From contig JACGWO010000003.1 in NCBI GenBank assembly GCA_034509735.1, forward strand, positions 5,270,001-5,334,000: a DNA stretch of 64,000 nucleotides, in the 5' to 3' direction. Source of the stretch: Sesamum alatum. Taxonomy: Eukaryota; Streptophyta; Magnoliopsida; Lamiales; Pedaliaceae. The position numbers and the translations under genes were made by a program. Under the pieces are notes generated by a model. It worked only from the letters and a program-made list of their open reading frames with translations. It was not told the DNA's origin and did no database searches. Positions within the stretch are counted from its first letter, which is position 1. The number at the start of each line of letters is the position of its first letter. Below are positions 12,642-24,870 of the stretch, piece after piece.

Positions 12642-13135
12642 CACCAGGCCTGACATAGCTTACGCTTTGAGCGTGACAAGCAGATATCAGTCCTGTGCAG
12701 GAGAGGCACATTGAAATGCTGTTAAGGGTATCCTTAAGTACCTAAGGAGGACTAAGGAAATGTTCTTAGTCTATGGTAATGGAGAACTGATTCTGGAAGG
12801 CTTTAGCGATGCTAGCTTCCAGTCTGATGACGATGATGCCAAGTCTCAATCGGGTTACGTATTCAAACTCAATGGAGGAGTAGTGGCTTGGAAAAGTTCC
12901 AAGCAAGCAACCACTGCTGACTCCACTACGGAGGCTGAATACATAGTAGCTTCAGAAGCTGCCAAGGAAGCGGTTTGGATGAGAAACTACATCCAAGAGT
13001 TGGGTGTGGTGCCTAGCGTCGCCGAGCCCGTTGTCATCTTCTGTGATAACAACGGTGCAATAGTGCAAGCAAAGGAACCGAGATCTCATCACCGTTCCAA
13101 ACACATTCTTAGACGCTACCATCTTCTAAGAGAAA
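12642..13135 (+). pseudogene. copia RNase H relic (element 2)
   Basis: Continuation of pol after the solo LTR: CTRPDIAYAL start, then GFSDASFQSD, the SKQATTADSTTEAEY block typical of Ty1 RNase H, and SHHRSKHILRRYHLLRE near the end. A stop lies near 12711. It breaks off at about 13135, where it is joined to the middle of a B2 LTR; the pol end, polypurine tract and LTR start are deleted. Confidence 0.9.
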
Positions 13136-13877
13136 TTAAATTAATGGTTGAGATTGAAAGGGAGAGATGGATGGCTAGGATTAATTTGACTAGGTCAAAT
13201 ACTACTTTGACTAGGACTTTGACTAGGTCAAAATCCTAGTCAAAATAGACCTCTTTAGAGTTGGAGTTTAAAGAGGATTAAAATCCTCCTCTATATATAG
13301 TCCTAGTCTTTCACTATTTGTGAAGTGATGAAACTCCAACACACATAACACACACAAAAACTCGGCTCCCTCTCTCCCCTACTCGTCCGCCTCTCTCTCT
13401 CTCACATAGCAAGAAAATACTTCTTGATTCTTTTGTTCTTGGAACATTAGATCGAAGGAGAATTAATACCGTTAATCAATAACGTGTTATTAATTCATCC
13501 TCTCCAAAATATTAGTTGTTCGTTCGCTAGCACGACGTACAAGATACGTGGGTTGATTGGGTGTTACTATTTGGAGAGTCTCAAATGCGAGACTTGGAGT
13601 AAATCAGGGAACAACGTGAGTAGCAGATAAAAGACAAAAACGACAATCGGTAGGTTCCGATTTATTATTTTCGTCCCTTTTATTTTTGAAATCCTATGCC
13701 CTCCATGATTTGTTTATGTTATTTAATTCATGAGATACACCGAACGCCCGGGAAACTTCAAGGGTACACCCCTTGAACGAGTTTCTTTAATTTTAATTAA
13801 AGCATGTTTAATTTTCGTATTTTAAGTTATACCGCGCTTTCGCATTCGCGCTATTTTCCCGGGACGATCCACAATCT
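13136..13877 (+). repeat. 3' LTR fragment, sub-family B2 (element 2)
   Basis: Matches the 3' third of the B2 LTR at 56608-58593: TTGAC cluster (13185-13247), TATA (13292), CT-rich leader, and an end at GACGATCCACAAT short of the true LTR terminus. Its sub-type fits element 2, so it is probably that element's own 3' LTR with both ends trimmed. The junction near 13135 lies in shared AT-rich sequence (AAATTAAAT), suggesting a microhomology deletion. Confidence 0.8.
13185..13297 (+). promoter_or_regulatory. LTR promoter remnant: W-box cluster and TATATA
   Basis: TTTGACTAGG and AGGTCAAA repeats (13185-13247), about 45 bp upstream of CTATATATAG (13291-13300). Confidence 0.55.
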
Positions 13878-13883
13878 TCCAAT

Positions 13884-15662
13884 CATATGGAAGCCTTGGA
13901 GGCTTGGTCTGTATGAATGATTTTTCCCGGTTCCGATAGTACGGGAGTAATCCTCAGACTTGAGGGATCATGGCAGTCATGTGCACAGGACGGCTGTATC
14001 TTGGATCTGGCGAGAGGTGATCATTCTGTAAGATGATTATCATAAGCCTTGTCCAGTGCAGTCGGAATGTATAGCGAGGACGGTGGATTTGAAGAAGAGG
14101 ATCCGTCCCCTGTCAGTATGTGACAGAGGTATCTCCTATGCACTCGGATCCGTCCCCTGTTTTGAAGCTGTGGCCACAGTGATTGGTCGAACAGGGAATG
14201 GTTTCCTGTGTCGACGCAATGAAGCATACGTGGTCTCGAGTATTAAGCATAGATGCCTAGTCAAGGATGAGAACCGACGCCCAATTCCATACCCTGAACT
14301 AAGGCCGGGAGACGGTAGACGGAAGGATCGTACCCGTACGGAATCGGCACCTAAATGTTCACGCCAATTCACCTAGTCTCTAGTGCCATGGACCATTGCT
14401 AGACGGCTACCCATGGTAACGGGCCCTTGTGGCACACGGGCCCAAGTCTAGCTGAGGGTGAACCTAAAGGGTCACACACAAATCACCGAGGAAGTTAAGA
14501 GATTGAATTGGAGTTAATCTCGAAGGATAAATAAGTAATTGGATTACTTAGGGGAAAGTCCATTGGATGGACAGGCCGATATTGTATCGGGCCTTCGTTT
14601 AATCGGTAAATTGGATTTTCGATTAAATATGGAAAGTTGAGACGTTGAGACGTTGGATCTTTTAATTGGATTAAAAGATCAATGGAAATAATTTAAATGG
14701 ACATTAAATTGGATTTAATGTTGGGTTCGTCGCAATTGGATTACGATAAAACCCGGTCCGTTAAATTTTACCCGAGAGGAGAAATAATTCCTATTTGGAA
14801 TAGGAAGAAGTTGGACTTCTTCCCTTAATTAGACATGGCTGAAATGCTCCCTTGGAGGAAGCAAAATCAGCCATGTTTCATGCTAGGTGGTATGTTGACT
14901 TATCTCTTTTGGAAAGAGACAAATCAACTTCAATCAAGCTCTTCCCTTTTGGTATGATTTGATCATACCATAAATTTTGGTAGGCTTGATTGAAGAATTG
15001 ATGGTGATTGATTGGAATGTATCTAGACATCCTTGGATGAACCTAGACATATTCCAATAATCACATTAATTATGTATATATATGAGAATATACAACACCA
15101 AGCATAAGTGATTCATTATTCATCTTTTTCTAGGAAAAAGAAGAAGAAAAATCGGCTCTCCTCTCCCTTTAACTCTCGGTTTTCTCCTCCCCCTTTCACT
15201 TGTGTTCTTCACTTGGTTTTGAATCAAGAGGAAGATCAAAGTAGGTTTAAGAGAACACTAATTCATAGTGGTATTCTCTTAAACCGATTCTTTCGTAAAC
15301 CCGTTTTCTTCTAGCAAGGAGAACGTGCGTTTCTTCCGGTGTGGTGTGGATCACCTTTGGAGAATCCATACGTTTGGATTTCGTGAGCATTCCGGAGAAG
15401 GAACAACGCAAGTAGCCGGGAGCATACGTTGAACAATCAAAGGTAAGGGTTTTATTACGCTATGGTTGATTTAAAATTTATCTTTGCGCTATGTGTTTAA
15501 ATATGCGTTTTCAATATTTACACATCCTACATTGAACGCCCGGTTGAGCACCCAAGGGTACACCCCTTGGGATTCATTTATTTAAATTAGATTTAAATTT
15601 ACGCACCCTTTCTTGCTTTCTCGCTTCCGCTCGCGCTCCCCGGCGGATCCGCTTGTCCTTCA
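13884..15662 (+). repeat. LTR fragment, sub-family A, 5'-truncated
   Basis: Begins at CATATGGAAGCC, about 445 bp into the A LTR (compare 49029), and runs to the exact LTR terminus GCTTGTCCTTCA at 15662. It is followed directly by the pol of element 3, with no primer site, leader or gag. It is either a solo LTR inserted in that pol and later truncated on the left, or a recombinant 5' LTR. Confidence 0.88.
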
Positions 15663-17601
15663 TTGATAAGGAGAGATATTCATTTACCATCAATAAAAAT
15701 GATTTTTTCATTATAATGGATGGTATTTCTCATTTGCTTGGTACATTGGTGAACGGTCTGTACGTACTTCAATACTCTAATTGGATTACGATTGCAGAAC
15801 ACAAACGAAAACGTGATGATCGCGTACAGATATGGCATGCGAGGTTAGGTCATATTTCTAAAGATAGGATAAGAAGGTTAGTGGACTCAAAGAGTCTAGA
15901 AATAGACGATTTGGACAACTTACCGACCTGCGAATCCTCTCTGAAGGGAAAGATGACCAAGAAACCCTTTGTTGGACAAAGCACTCTAGCCAACGGTCTT
16001 TTGGATTTGATCCATACGGACGTCTGTGGCCCACTAAATACTGAGGCTAGAGGTGGATACTCGTACTTCATAACATTTACCGATGATCACTCACGGTATG
16101 GCTATGTTTACCTAATGATGTACAAGTCTGAAGCCTTTGAAAGGTTTAAGACTACAGACTTGAAGTAGAGAACCAAACCGGTGGAAAGATCAAAGCCCTT
16201 CGGTTGGACCGAGGTGCAGAGTATTTCAGTGGTGAGTTTACTGATTATCTAAAAGAGAATGGAATTCTCTCTCAGTGGATCTCTCCTGGAACACCACAAC
16301 TTAATAGTGTGTCTGAAAAGGAGGAATCGGACCTTATTGGACATGGTCCGATCCATGATGAGTTTTACCACACCCCCTTTATCCTTCTAGGGATACGCAT
16401 TTGAGACGACAGCCAAAGTTTTGAACTTTGCGCCATCTAAGAAGATATCCCAAACGCCATATGAGATATGGCATGGCAAGCCTGCCTCCTACAAAACTTG
16501 AAAGTGTGGGGTTGCCCCGCATATGTCAAGAGATTAGTGGGAGATAAACTGGACTCGAGGCCTAGTTTATGCAGGTTCATCGAGTACCCGAAAGAAACTG
16601 CGTGGTATTATTTCTATGATCCCTCCGAGCAAACGATTTTTGTCTCACAAAACGCAGTGTTCTTGAAAAAGGGTTTTCGATCGGATAGTCGACGCGATGA
16701 GGTACTCCTTGAGGAATCAAGTGACCCCATGAGGCGGCAGTGACATTTGAGCCAGTAGTTCCCACTGATAATGTTCCAGTCTTCCGCAGGTCGGCCAGAG
16801 CATCCCATGCACCTGATAGGTATGGATTTCTGGGCCTGACTGGTCAGTTGGATAATGATCCAAAGACGTACGGAGAAGCAATGTCGAACATCGATCCGGA
16901 TAAGTGGCTTGAGGCCATGAGATCCGAGATGGACTCGATGGGTACAAACTAGGTTTGGACCCTAGTGGACTCACCCAAAGGGGTAAAACCCGTAGGGTGT
17001 AAATAGGTCTACAAACATAAGCTTGGAGCTGACGGGGAGGTTACAACCTTCAAAGCCAGGCTTGTGGCGAAGGGTTACACTCAGCGACCCAGGGTCGACT
17101 TTGAGGATACCTACTCGCCCGTAGCAATGGCTAAGTCCATTCGGATACTGCTTGCCATATCAGCATGGTATGACTATGAAATATGACAGATGGACGTGAA
17201 AAATCGCATTCCTCAACGGTTTCGTAGAGGACGAGATCTATATGGATCAGCCGGAAGATTTCACATCTGTTGGAGAAGAGCAGAAGGTCTGCCGTCTCTA
17301 AAGGTCCATCTATGGCCTCAAACAAGCTTTTCGAAGCTGGAACATATGTTTTGATGAAGTCATACGGGGATATGATTTCATCAAGAACGAGTCCGATCCT
17401 TGTGTATACAAGAAGATCAGTGGGAGCTTGGTTGCGTTTCTACTGCTTTACGTGGATGACATCTTGCTCATTGGAATGATGCTAAGATGTTGGGTACCAC
17501 TAAAGCTTGGTTGTCAACGCAATTCTCCATAAAGGATATGGGCGAAGCATCCTACATCTTTGGCATCAAGATCTACAGGGATAGATCTAGAAGGATGTTA
17601 G
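15663..17601 (+). pseudogene. copia pol relic: integrase and RT N-terminal part (element 3)
   Basis: Pre-integrase zinc region (WHARLGHIS, CESS; the usual second Cys is Ser), integrase core with HTDVCGP and TFTDDHSRYGYV, then a frameshift near 16147. The second catalytic region reads RLDRGAEY, and the Glu region is shifted near 16318. A linker (YPKETAWYYFYDP) and RT follow, with stops at about 16950 and 17005 and further shifts near 17205 and 17300. YVDD lies at about 17452-17463. The frame is cut at 17601 by a solo LTR. Confidence 0.9.
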
Positions 17602-19584
17602 TGTTAGAATATGTGACCATGTAAGCCAATTTTGGCAGGAATATGTAACCTATGTCTAGACAATTCTTTGGTATTTGATAAAACATTTATGAATAAAGAA
17701 GTGAAACTTCATATGGCAATACTTTGTTTACGTTCACTTATATCTGCATTTACATTTCTGTTCACTACGCAAACAAAGCCCACGGACTGAGTAACGATTT
17801 CGGGACTGGGACTACGCTTGGAGGTAGGTCCATGAAATCAGTCTCACCGAATCAGTCCAGAAATCTCCAAGTCAAGAAATCCCGAAAATGGGTACCGGGA
17901 TTCCCTTTGAGACTTGCACTAAGCATCTGCTGTCGTGTTTCATCGACGGGTGACGAAGGTCGTCTAAGCAGTGTTAGTGGGTCAGCATGCTAGGAAGCAG
18001 CTGACTGAGGTGACTCGCGGGAACCGTCTTACGGAGGACCTTGAGTATGGTCAGCAAGGTATGACGTGTATTCCCGGTTCCAACAGTACAGGCCAAGTCC
18101 TTTGACTTGAGGACTGCTGAGTTTACCTGTGCGTCAGGTCTGTATCTTAGATATGGTGAGAGATTGCCAAAATACTCTTGAGTAGTCATAAGCCATGTCT
18201 AGTGCAGCTCGGGTGCACAAAGTGACAGTAGTTTCCAAGAAAGGATCTGTCTCCTGTCAAAAGGTATTGACAGTTGAGTCTCATGTATGCTCTGTGTCTT
18301 GTCCCTGAAATCTGTGGCCACAGTGACTGAACAGAAGGGAAAGGTTTCCCTTGCGGCGTTTAGTAAGGACAGACCGACACTTAGGTCCAAAATGGGTACC
18401 TGCTTTTTCCGTGCCCTAGACTCTAAGTGATGAGACCGAAGACAGAAGGACAAGTGTACTGTTAGAGCCTAAATGTTCATCCCCGAATATTTCACCTAGT
18501 CTCTAGTGCCATGGACCGTTGCTAGATGGCCACCCATGGTAACGGACGGATTCTAGGAATCCGACCAAGTCTAGCTGAATGGTGAACCTAAAGAGTCACA
18601 CACTATCCACACACACTTAGTATTTAATTTGGAATTAAATATTGGAGTAAAGAAATGATTAAATTAGATTTAATCGGGTCCTATATTTTCTTGGAGAAAT
18701 TAATTCCTTCTATTTGATAAAGGGAATTAAATTAATAAATAGGATTTATTAAAAGGGTTGATTTAATGGGCCTAGAATAAATAATAATATTTATTTATTA
18801 TATTATATTTATTCTTTTAGCCTTTTGGAATATTTAATAGGATTTAAATATTCCATTAAATTAAAATCAACGGTTGAGATGGAAAGGGGAGATGGAAGGC
18901 TAGGATTCGTTTGACTAGGACTTTGACTAGGTCAAAATCCTAGTCAAATTAGGTTACTTAGAGTTTGAGTTTAAAGAGGATTAAACTCTTCCTCTATATA
19001 AACCTCTAGCTTCCAACATTTGTAGGATGATGATTCTTGAAAACACACACAACAACACACACACTCTCTCCTCTCCTCTCTCGTCCGCCCCTCTCTCTCT
19101 CTCTCACCAAGAAAATATTATTTTTCTTGTTCTTTTGTTCTTGGAACAATTGAACTAAGGAAGATCGATCCCATTAATTCATAACGCGTGGTTGATCTAT
19201 CCTCTCCAAAAATAATACTTGCTCGTTGCTAGCACGACGTGCAAGAATACGTGGGTGGATCGTGTGTCACGATTTGGAGGATCTCAAGAACGAGGTCTAG
19301 GTGCAAAACGGGGAACAACGTGAGTAGCAGTTGAAGACGAAAACGATAACGGGTAGTCTCGTTTTAAAGATTTTCGTCCCTCTTTAATTTTCAACTCTAT
19401 GGCCTCCATGATTTCTTTATTTGTTTTATGATCATGAGATACACCGAACGCCCGGGAACCTCAAGGGCACACCCCTTGAGCGTGTTCTTTTCAATTAAAA
19501 GCATGCCTTTTATTTTTGTAAATTTGTTTTTTATCGCGCTTCCGCATTCGCGCAATTCCCGGGATGATCCACCGATTTCTTTCA
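17602..19584 (+). repeat. Solo LTR, sub-family B1, with target duplication GTTAG
   Basis: Runs TGTTAGAATATGTGACCATG to CCGATTTCTTTCA, with perfect 5-bp repeats GTTAG (17597-17601, 19585-19589). Pol of element 3 continues in sense on both sides. Confidence 0.96.
18909..19001 (+). promoter_or_regulatory. LTR promoter: W-box cluster and TATATAA
   Basis: TTTGACTAGG/TAGGTCAAA repeats at 18909-18949 and TATATAA at 18995-19001, followed by a CT-rich untranslated stretch. Confidence 0.6.
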
Positions 19585-19589
19585 GTTAG

Positions 19590-20378
19590 GAATGGCCCAG
19601 TCCTCATATATAGCAAAAGTCTTGAAGAGATTCAAGATGGAGAACTCAAAACGAGGATTCCTTCCTATGAGGCATGTAATTAAGTTATCCAAGAAGCAGT
19701 CTCCTAAGACTGATGAGAGCTTAAACAGATGTTGGACATCCCCTATACTTCAGACGTAAGCAGCATATAGTATGTTGTTCAGTGTACTAGGCCTGATGTG
19801 GCTTTTGCTTTAAGCGTGGCCAATCGATATCAGTCGTGTGCCGGGGAGGCACACTGGAGTGCGGTCAAGACTATGCTGAAGTACCTAAAAAGAACTAAGG
19901 CTATAGCGACGCTAGCTTCCAGTCGGATGAAGATGATGCTAAGTCTCAGTCTGGTTTTGTATTTAGACTTAATGGTGGCGTGGTTGCTTGGAAAAGTTCC
20001 AAGTAGGCTACCACGACGGACTCCACCATAGAGTCTGAATACATAGCAGCTTCAGAAGCTGCTAAGGAGGCGGTTTGGATGAAGAGCTACATCTAAGAGT
20101 TGGGTGTAGTACCTAGCATCGCTCAGCCAGTGGTTATCTTCTGCGATAACAACCGGGCCATAGCACAAGCAAAGGAACCAAGATCTCATCACCGATCCAA
20201 GCATATTCTTAGACGCTACCATCTACTCAGAGAGATGGTCAACAGGGGTGATGTTCGGATGGACCGAGTCAGCTCCGCAGAAAACATAGCAGATCCACTT
20301 ACTAAGCCTATGTCGCAAGTTGCCCATACTCAACATTTGGATAAGATGGGTTTGAGGTCAATGGGTGATTGTCTTTAG
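19590..20378 (+). pseudogene. copia RT end and RNase H relic (element 3)
   Basis: Resumes at the codon interrupted by the solo LTR. It includes VLKRFKMENSKRGFLPMRH (RT connection), a shifted RNase H with in-frame stops near 20006 and 20095, and an open C-terminal stretch 20100-20378. That stretch has VIFCDNNRAIAQAKEPRSHH and ends with the conserved ADPLTKP tail and the natural stop at 20376-20378. Confidence 0.9.
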
Positions 20379-20381
20379 GTC

Positions 20382-20392
20382 AAGTGGGAGAT
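20382..20392 (+). other. Polypurine tract (element 3)
   Basis: AAGTGGGAGAT lies immediately before the 3' LTR: the expected plus-strand primer. The same motif precedes the LTRs at 34716 and 46488. Confidence 0.85.
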
Positions 20393-22603
20393 TGTTGGAA
20401 TAGGTGACCAGAAAGCCAATAGGTTTGGCATTATGTAACCTATTTGACAACTTGATGTAATGTAATATTATATGATGAATAAAATGAGTGTTCGTCACCA
20501 ATGGTACATACTTTATTGCGCTCATTTATCATATGTTAAAACGGTGCTTTACTTATATCGCAACAAAGCCCACAGATCACGTTTAGCAACTCACGCAGTT
20601 GGGCCACGCATTGGATGGTGGTCATGAAATCAACTGATTGAGAGTTGGGTCTGAAACGTTCCAAGTCGAGGACCTCGAGACATGGGATCGAGATTCCTAT
20701 TGAGACTTGCATCAAGAGTCGTGTTCATTGGATGAGTGTCGTGTTTCATCGGCGACAGGTATGGGACGCCTACACGATATTGATGGATTGGTCGATTGGG
20801 GTCGAGCCGACTGGACTAACTCACGGGGATCATCATATGGAAGCCTTGGAGGCTTGGTCGGTATGATTGGATTTTCCCGGTTTCTATAGTATGGGAGTAG
20901 TCCTCAGACTTGAGGAACCATGGCAGTAGCGTGCACAAGACGGTTGTATCTTGGATCTGGCGAGAGGTGATCATTCTGTAAGATAATCATTATAAGCCTT
21001 GTCCAGTGCAGTCCGAATGTGTAGCGAGGACGGTGGATTCCAAGAAGAGGATCCGTCCCCTGTCAGTATGGGATAGTGGTATCTCTTATGCACTCAGAGA
21101 CACGTTCATGCTGTTTAAAGCTGTGGCTATAGTGGTTGGTCGAACATGGAATGGTTTCCTGTGTTGATGCAATGAAGCATGCGTAGTCTCGAGTATAAGC
21201 ATAGATGCCTAGTCAAGGATGGGAACCGATGCTCAATTCCATACCCTAGTCTAAGGCCGGGAGACGGTAGATGGAAGGACCATACCCATACGAAATCGGC
21301 GCCTATATGTTCACGCCAACATCACCTAGTCTCTAGTGCCATGGACCGTTGCTAGACAGCCACCCATGGTAACGGTCCCTTATGGGACACGTGCCCAAAG
21401 TCTAGCTGAGGGTGAACCTAAAGGGTCACACATAAATCACCGAGAAGGTTGAGAGATTGACTTCGAGTCAATCTCGAAGGATAAATAAGTAATTGGATTA
21501 CTTAAGGGATAGTCCATTGGATGGACGGGCCGATATTGTATCGGGGCCTCGTTTAATCGGTAAATGGAATTTGTCGATTAAATATAGAAAGTTGAGACGT
21601 TGGATCTTTTGATTGGACTGAGAGATCAATGGAAATTATTTAAGTCGACATTAAATTGGATTTAATTTTGGGTTCGTCGTAATTGGATTACGGTAGAACC
21701 CAATCCGTTAAATTTTGATCCTAAAGGAGAATTAATTCCTATTTTGAAATAGGAAGAAGTTGGACTACTTCCCATATTGAGTATGGCCAAAAATGCTTCC
21801 TTGGAGGAAGCAAAATTCAGCCATGTTCCATGCTAGGTGGTGGTTGACTTAACTCTTTTGTAAAGAGACAAATCAACTCCAATCAAGCCCTTCCCTTTTG
21901 GTATGATTTGATCATACCTTAAAAGTTGGTAGGCTTGATTGAAGAATTAATGGTGATTGATTGGGATGTATCTAGACATCCTTGGATGAACCTAGATACA
22001 TTCCAATAATCACATTAATTATGTATATATATGAGTATATACTAACACCTTAAGCAATAGAATTATTATTCATCTTTTCTAGGACAAGAAGAAGCAAAAA
22101 TCGGCCTCTCTCCTCTCTCTCACTCTCGGCTCTCTCTCCCTCTCCCACTTGTGTTCTTCATTTGATCTTGGATCAAAATGGAAGAACAAAGTAGGTTTAA
22201 GAGAACACTAATTCATAGTGTTTATTCTCTTAAATCGATTCCTTCATAAATCCGTTTTCTTCTAGCAAGGATAGCGTGAGTTTCTTCCGGTGTGGTGTGG
22301 ATCACGTTTGGAGAGTCCATACGTTTGGACTTTGTGAACATTCCGGATAAGGAACAACACAAGTAGCCGTGCACACGTGAAATTTACAAAGGTAACGGTT
22401 AATTACGCTTTCGTAGATTTACATTTCATCTATACCCTATGTATAATATATGCTTCTATATTAATACATCCTACATCGAACACCCGGTTGAGCACGTAAG
22501 GGTATACCCCTTGGGATTACGTCTATTTATTTGATTTAAATTCATGTATTTTCCATGCTTCTCGCTTCCGCTCGCGCTCTCAGGTGGATCCGCTTGTCCT
22601 TCA
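20393..22603 (+). repeat. 3' LTR, sub-family A (element 3), 2211 bp
   Basis: TGTTGGAATAGGTGACC to GCTTGTCCTTCA. The next bases, AATGT (22604-22608), would be the right target duplication; the left partner is lost because the element is 5'-truncated. Confidence 0.94.
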
Positions 22604-23697
22604 AATGTTAAATACCACAGAAATTAAAATTTTAAATTATAATTGAAAATCAAATCCTGTATAATTACTATGGCGTGGATCTTATGCATATAGGAGTCAA
22701 TTGAATTCATGAGAGGTATCAACTTTTTGTGCACTCTGGTTGATGTAGATGATCTAAACGTTCTCAAGAAAAAATCCCATTCCAAGCAAGCTATCTGATA
22801 GTACAAAAAATAGTTGGGGTGCAATTCTTATAATATAATACAAGCAATTATACTATGATATAATATCAATCTATCTTTTTTCTTCCCCCTATTTCTCAAT
22901 GACTGCGGCATATTTATACTAATACAAATCTAATGTTAATTAAAGTAAGTATGGGTAAACTACTACTTTATCCCTTACCTACCCACTATTACACGAAATG
23001 ATTATTTGGCCGAGGCTATTACAGTAATTCACTACATCCACATCAATTTAGTAAGTCAACATTTCCCATTTTCTTTTGACTTATTTCCTTCTTCAGCACT
23101 TTCCTTTTCTTATAATGTCAACTTTCCATTCTCTTCAGCACCTTTTATTCCCGGAATAGAGACCTTTCCTTTTCTAAGTTAACTTTATGCTCCATCAGCA
23201 GCCCCCTCAATTCTTGAATATCCTTAGGATATTGAGGAATTGAGAATCGGATTATATGCTCTTTCACAGGCATATTTCCGTCTTAAGATGTTGATGGAAA
23301 AACTTTAGAAGTTAAGTATGAAAATAATTTCAAAATGAGTTAGTCCGATCATTCTAACTAGATCTATTATAGAATAATAGTAAACAATATTGCTTCCTCA
23401 GCTAGTTCATTAATTTGGTTTTAACAAGAGCACAATTGTAGGGCTTAGCTTCGCCTGCTAGGGCAAGATAATGTCTCTGCGATAATGTTTTTTTTTTTTG
23501 TTTCGTTATACAAGTTTATTAATTAATGATTAGAAACTTTTCTTACTTTAACCTTATTTTGAGGTTTAAAGCTTAACATTCAAGAAAAGTATTATTTATA
23601 TTTTGCTCATGGGCTTTTTTATCGCATGCTTTAATTTTTTTATGCTTGCCGCTTGTCTAAGAAATTTTAGGATTCCCTATAGTCACTCATTGCCTTG
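22604..23697 (+). other. AT-rich stretch with no recognised feature
   Basis: No long ORF, LTR homology or RNA gene that I recognise. It contains short homopolymers and CTTTCC/TCAGCA-rich patches (23090-23210). It may be host DNA or the body of an old, unrecognised element. Confidence 0.5.
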
Positions 23698-23984
23698 GAG
23701 CATCTTGTTATGCATCTCAAAGAAGTTTATTTGATTTCAGGGTATTCTATTATGCATTTCGAGGATGCTTGTTTGTCGTTGAATTTGGGGCATTTTGTCA
23801 TGCACCTCAAGGAAGCTTTATTTTTCATTGGCTTCAAGGCATTCTATTATGCGCCTCAAGGAAGCCTGACTGTCATTAGCTTGGGGGCCTTCTATTATGT
23901 GCCTCAAGGAAGCTTTGTTTGTCATTAGCTTCGGGGCGTTTTATTATGCACCTCAAGGAAACCTAACTGTTGACCATTAGTTTT
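23698..23984 (+). repeat. Minisatellite, about 6 units of 48 bp
   Basis: Units start near 23698, 23739, 23787, 23836, 23884 and 23932. Core of each: GGGGCATTCTATTATGC then CCTCAAGGAAGC. Units 3-6 are the most alike. The period is a multiple of three, so a + strand frame (23695-23928) carries a 16-residue repeat; I see no sign that it is translated. Confidence 0.85.
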
Positions 23985-24314
23985 GGTGAGTTTCTTTTAT
24001 TAATAAACGAATTGGGTACAATCCACGATACGTAACAATTGTTACAAAAATTGCCTCTCCAAAACCACCTCCTATTCTCCTTCCATGAGGTTATATATAT
24101 ACTCATCTAAATAAGGTAAGTCGATGGAATTCTCCAAATCATCCTTAACCTATCCACGAGATGCTATTTAAGGAAACATCATGGGGGGGGGGGGGGTTAT
24201 AAAGTAATCTAACATAACCCTCTTAATTACCTCTATCCCTTGATTATCTCTTCAAACCCATGCATTGAGCTTACTTCCCATACTCTTTTCTTCCTTTCCT
24301 TCTTTCCTCCTTCA
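23985..24314 (-). repeat. Short LTR-like repeat G, minus copy, truncated
   Basis: Reverse complement of the repeat at 24807-27210 once the inserted solo LTR is removed. It has TATATATA (24092-24101) and a G homopolymer at 24184. The last 80 bp or so of the repeat, next to the primer site in the plus copy, are missing. Confidence 0.8.
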
Positions 24315-24806
24315 TTCTTGTTTCATTCCTTAATTTCTATTGTGAGAATTAAAGCCTCATAAATAGAAATTTGACCTTAAGAGCTTTCCATATCATTAGT
24401 CCCCCCAAGTCCCAATTATTGGAAATAAAATAATTGTGATTTGGTTAGCAATCCTCTTCCTTTTGGTTAGCAATCTTCCTCTTTTTGTAAGCTCTTTTTT
24501 GTTGGGGGTATATAAAAACTCAAATCTGCATTCATGAGCTCTTTCGTCACTCCTCTTCTAAGCGTAATCCTCGGGTTTCTCTAGTGTCATTTCTTCAGTG
24601 TTGTCTTTGATTCCTACCGAATGTCGAATCGAAAAGGTACACTTCGTTTTTAAATTCAAGAAGTCTTCTTTTCCATTTCGCATTTTTGCTTTGTCCCGTA
24701 TTTTCCATGTATATTTTCTCGTATCAATGTCTTCTTTCAACAATTCTGATATCTTTCCGAGTAGAATGGGTCCTCCCTCACCCAGCCAATCGCGTCGCCT
24801 CCGCCA
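24315..24806 (+). promoter_or_regulatory. Spacer between inverted G repeats: promoter-like sequence and short ORF
   Basis: A strong TATATAAAA box lies at 24509-24517, followed by a CT-rich stretch. An open frame from 24598 (or Met at 24728) ends at 24826-24828 inside the next repeat. Its tail is Ser/Pro/Arg-rich (MGPPSPSQSRRLRH). I do not recognise the protein. It could be the start of a captured gene or simply part of repeat G. Confidence 0.4.
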
Positions 24807-24870
24807 TGCAAAGAAGGAAAGGAAGTAAAGAGTATGAGAAGTGAGCTCAATGCATGGATTAGAAAAGATA

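Larger units (their letters stand above)
4185..13877 (+). mobile_element. Element 2: Ty1/copia sub-family B2, degenerate, split by two solo LTRs
   Basis: Plus-strand remains of one element: leader (4185-5109 and 7119-7354), gag/protease relic, integrase, RT, RNase H (12642-13135) and a 5'-truncated 3' LTR (13136-13877). The 5' LTR and first part of the leader lie left of the window, because element 1 is inserted at 4184/4185. Two minus-strand solo B1 LTRs interrupt it. Several stops and frameshifts show it is dead. Confidence 0.9.
15663..22603 (+). mobile_element. Element 3: Ty1/copia sub-family A, 5'-truncated, with 3' LTR
   Basis: Pol from just before the pre-integrase region to the RNase H stop, polypurine tract and full 3' LTR; gag, protease, leader and primer site are missing. 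A solo B1 LTR (17602-19584) splits RT. The pol resembles that of element 6 (55655-56607). Confidence 0.9.

Noticed and set aside
23695..23928. Open frame with 16-residue repeats as a protein-coding gene
   Set aside because: It is explained by the 48-bp minisatellite period; no promoter, homology or codon signal supports translation.
24184..24198. G homopolymer as a G-quadruplex
   Set aside because: A single G run in one LTR-like copy, absent from its partner; most likely slippage.
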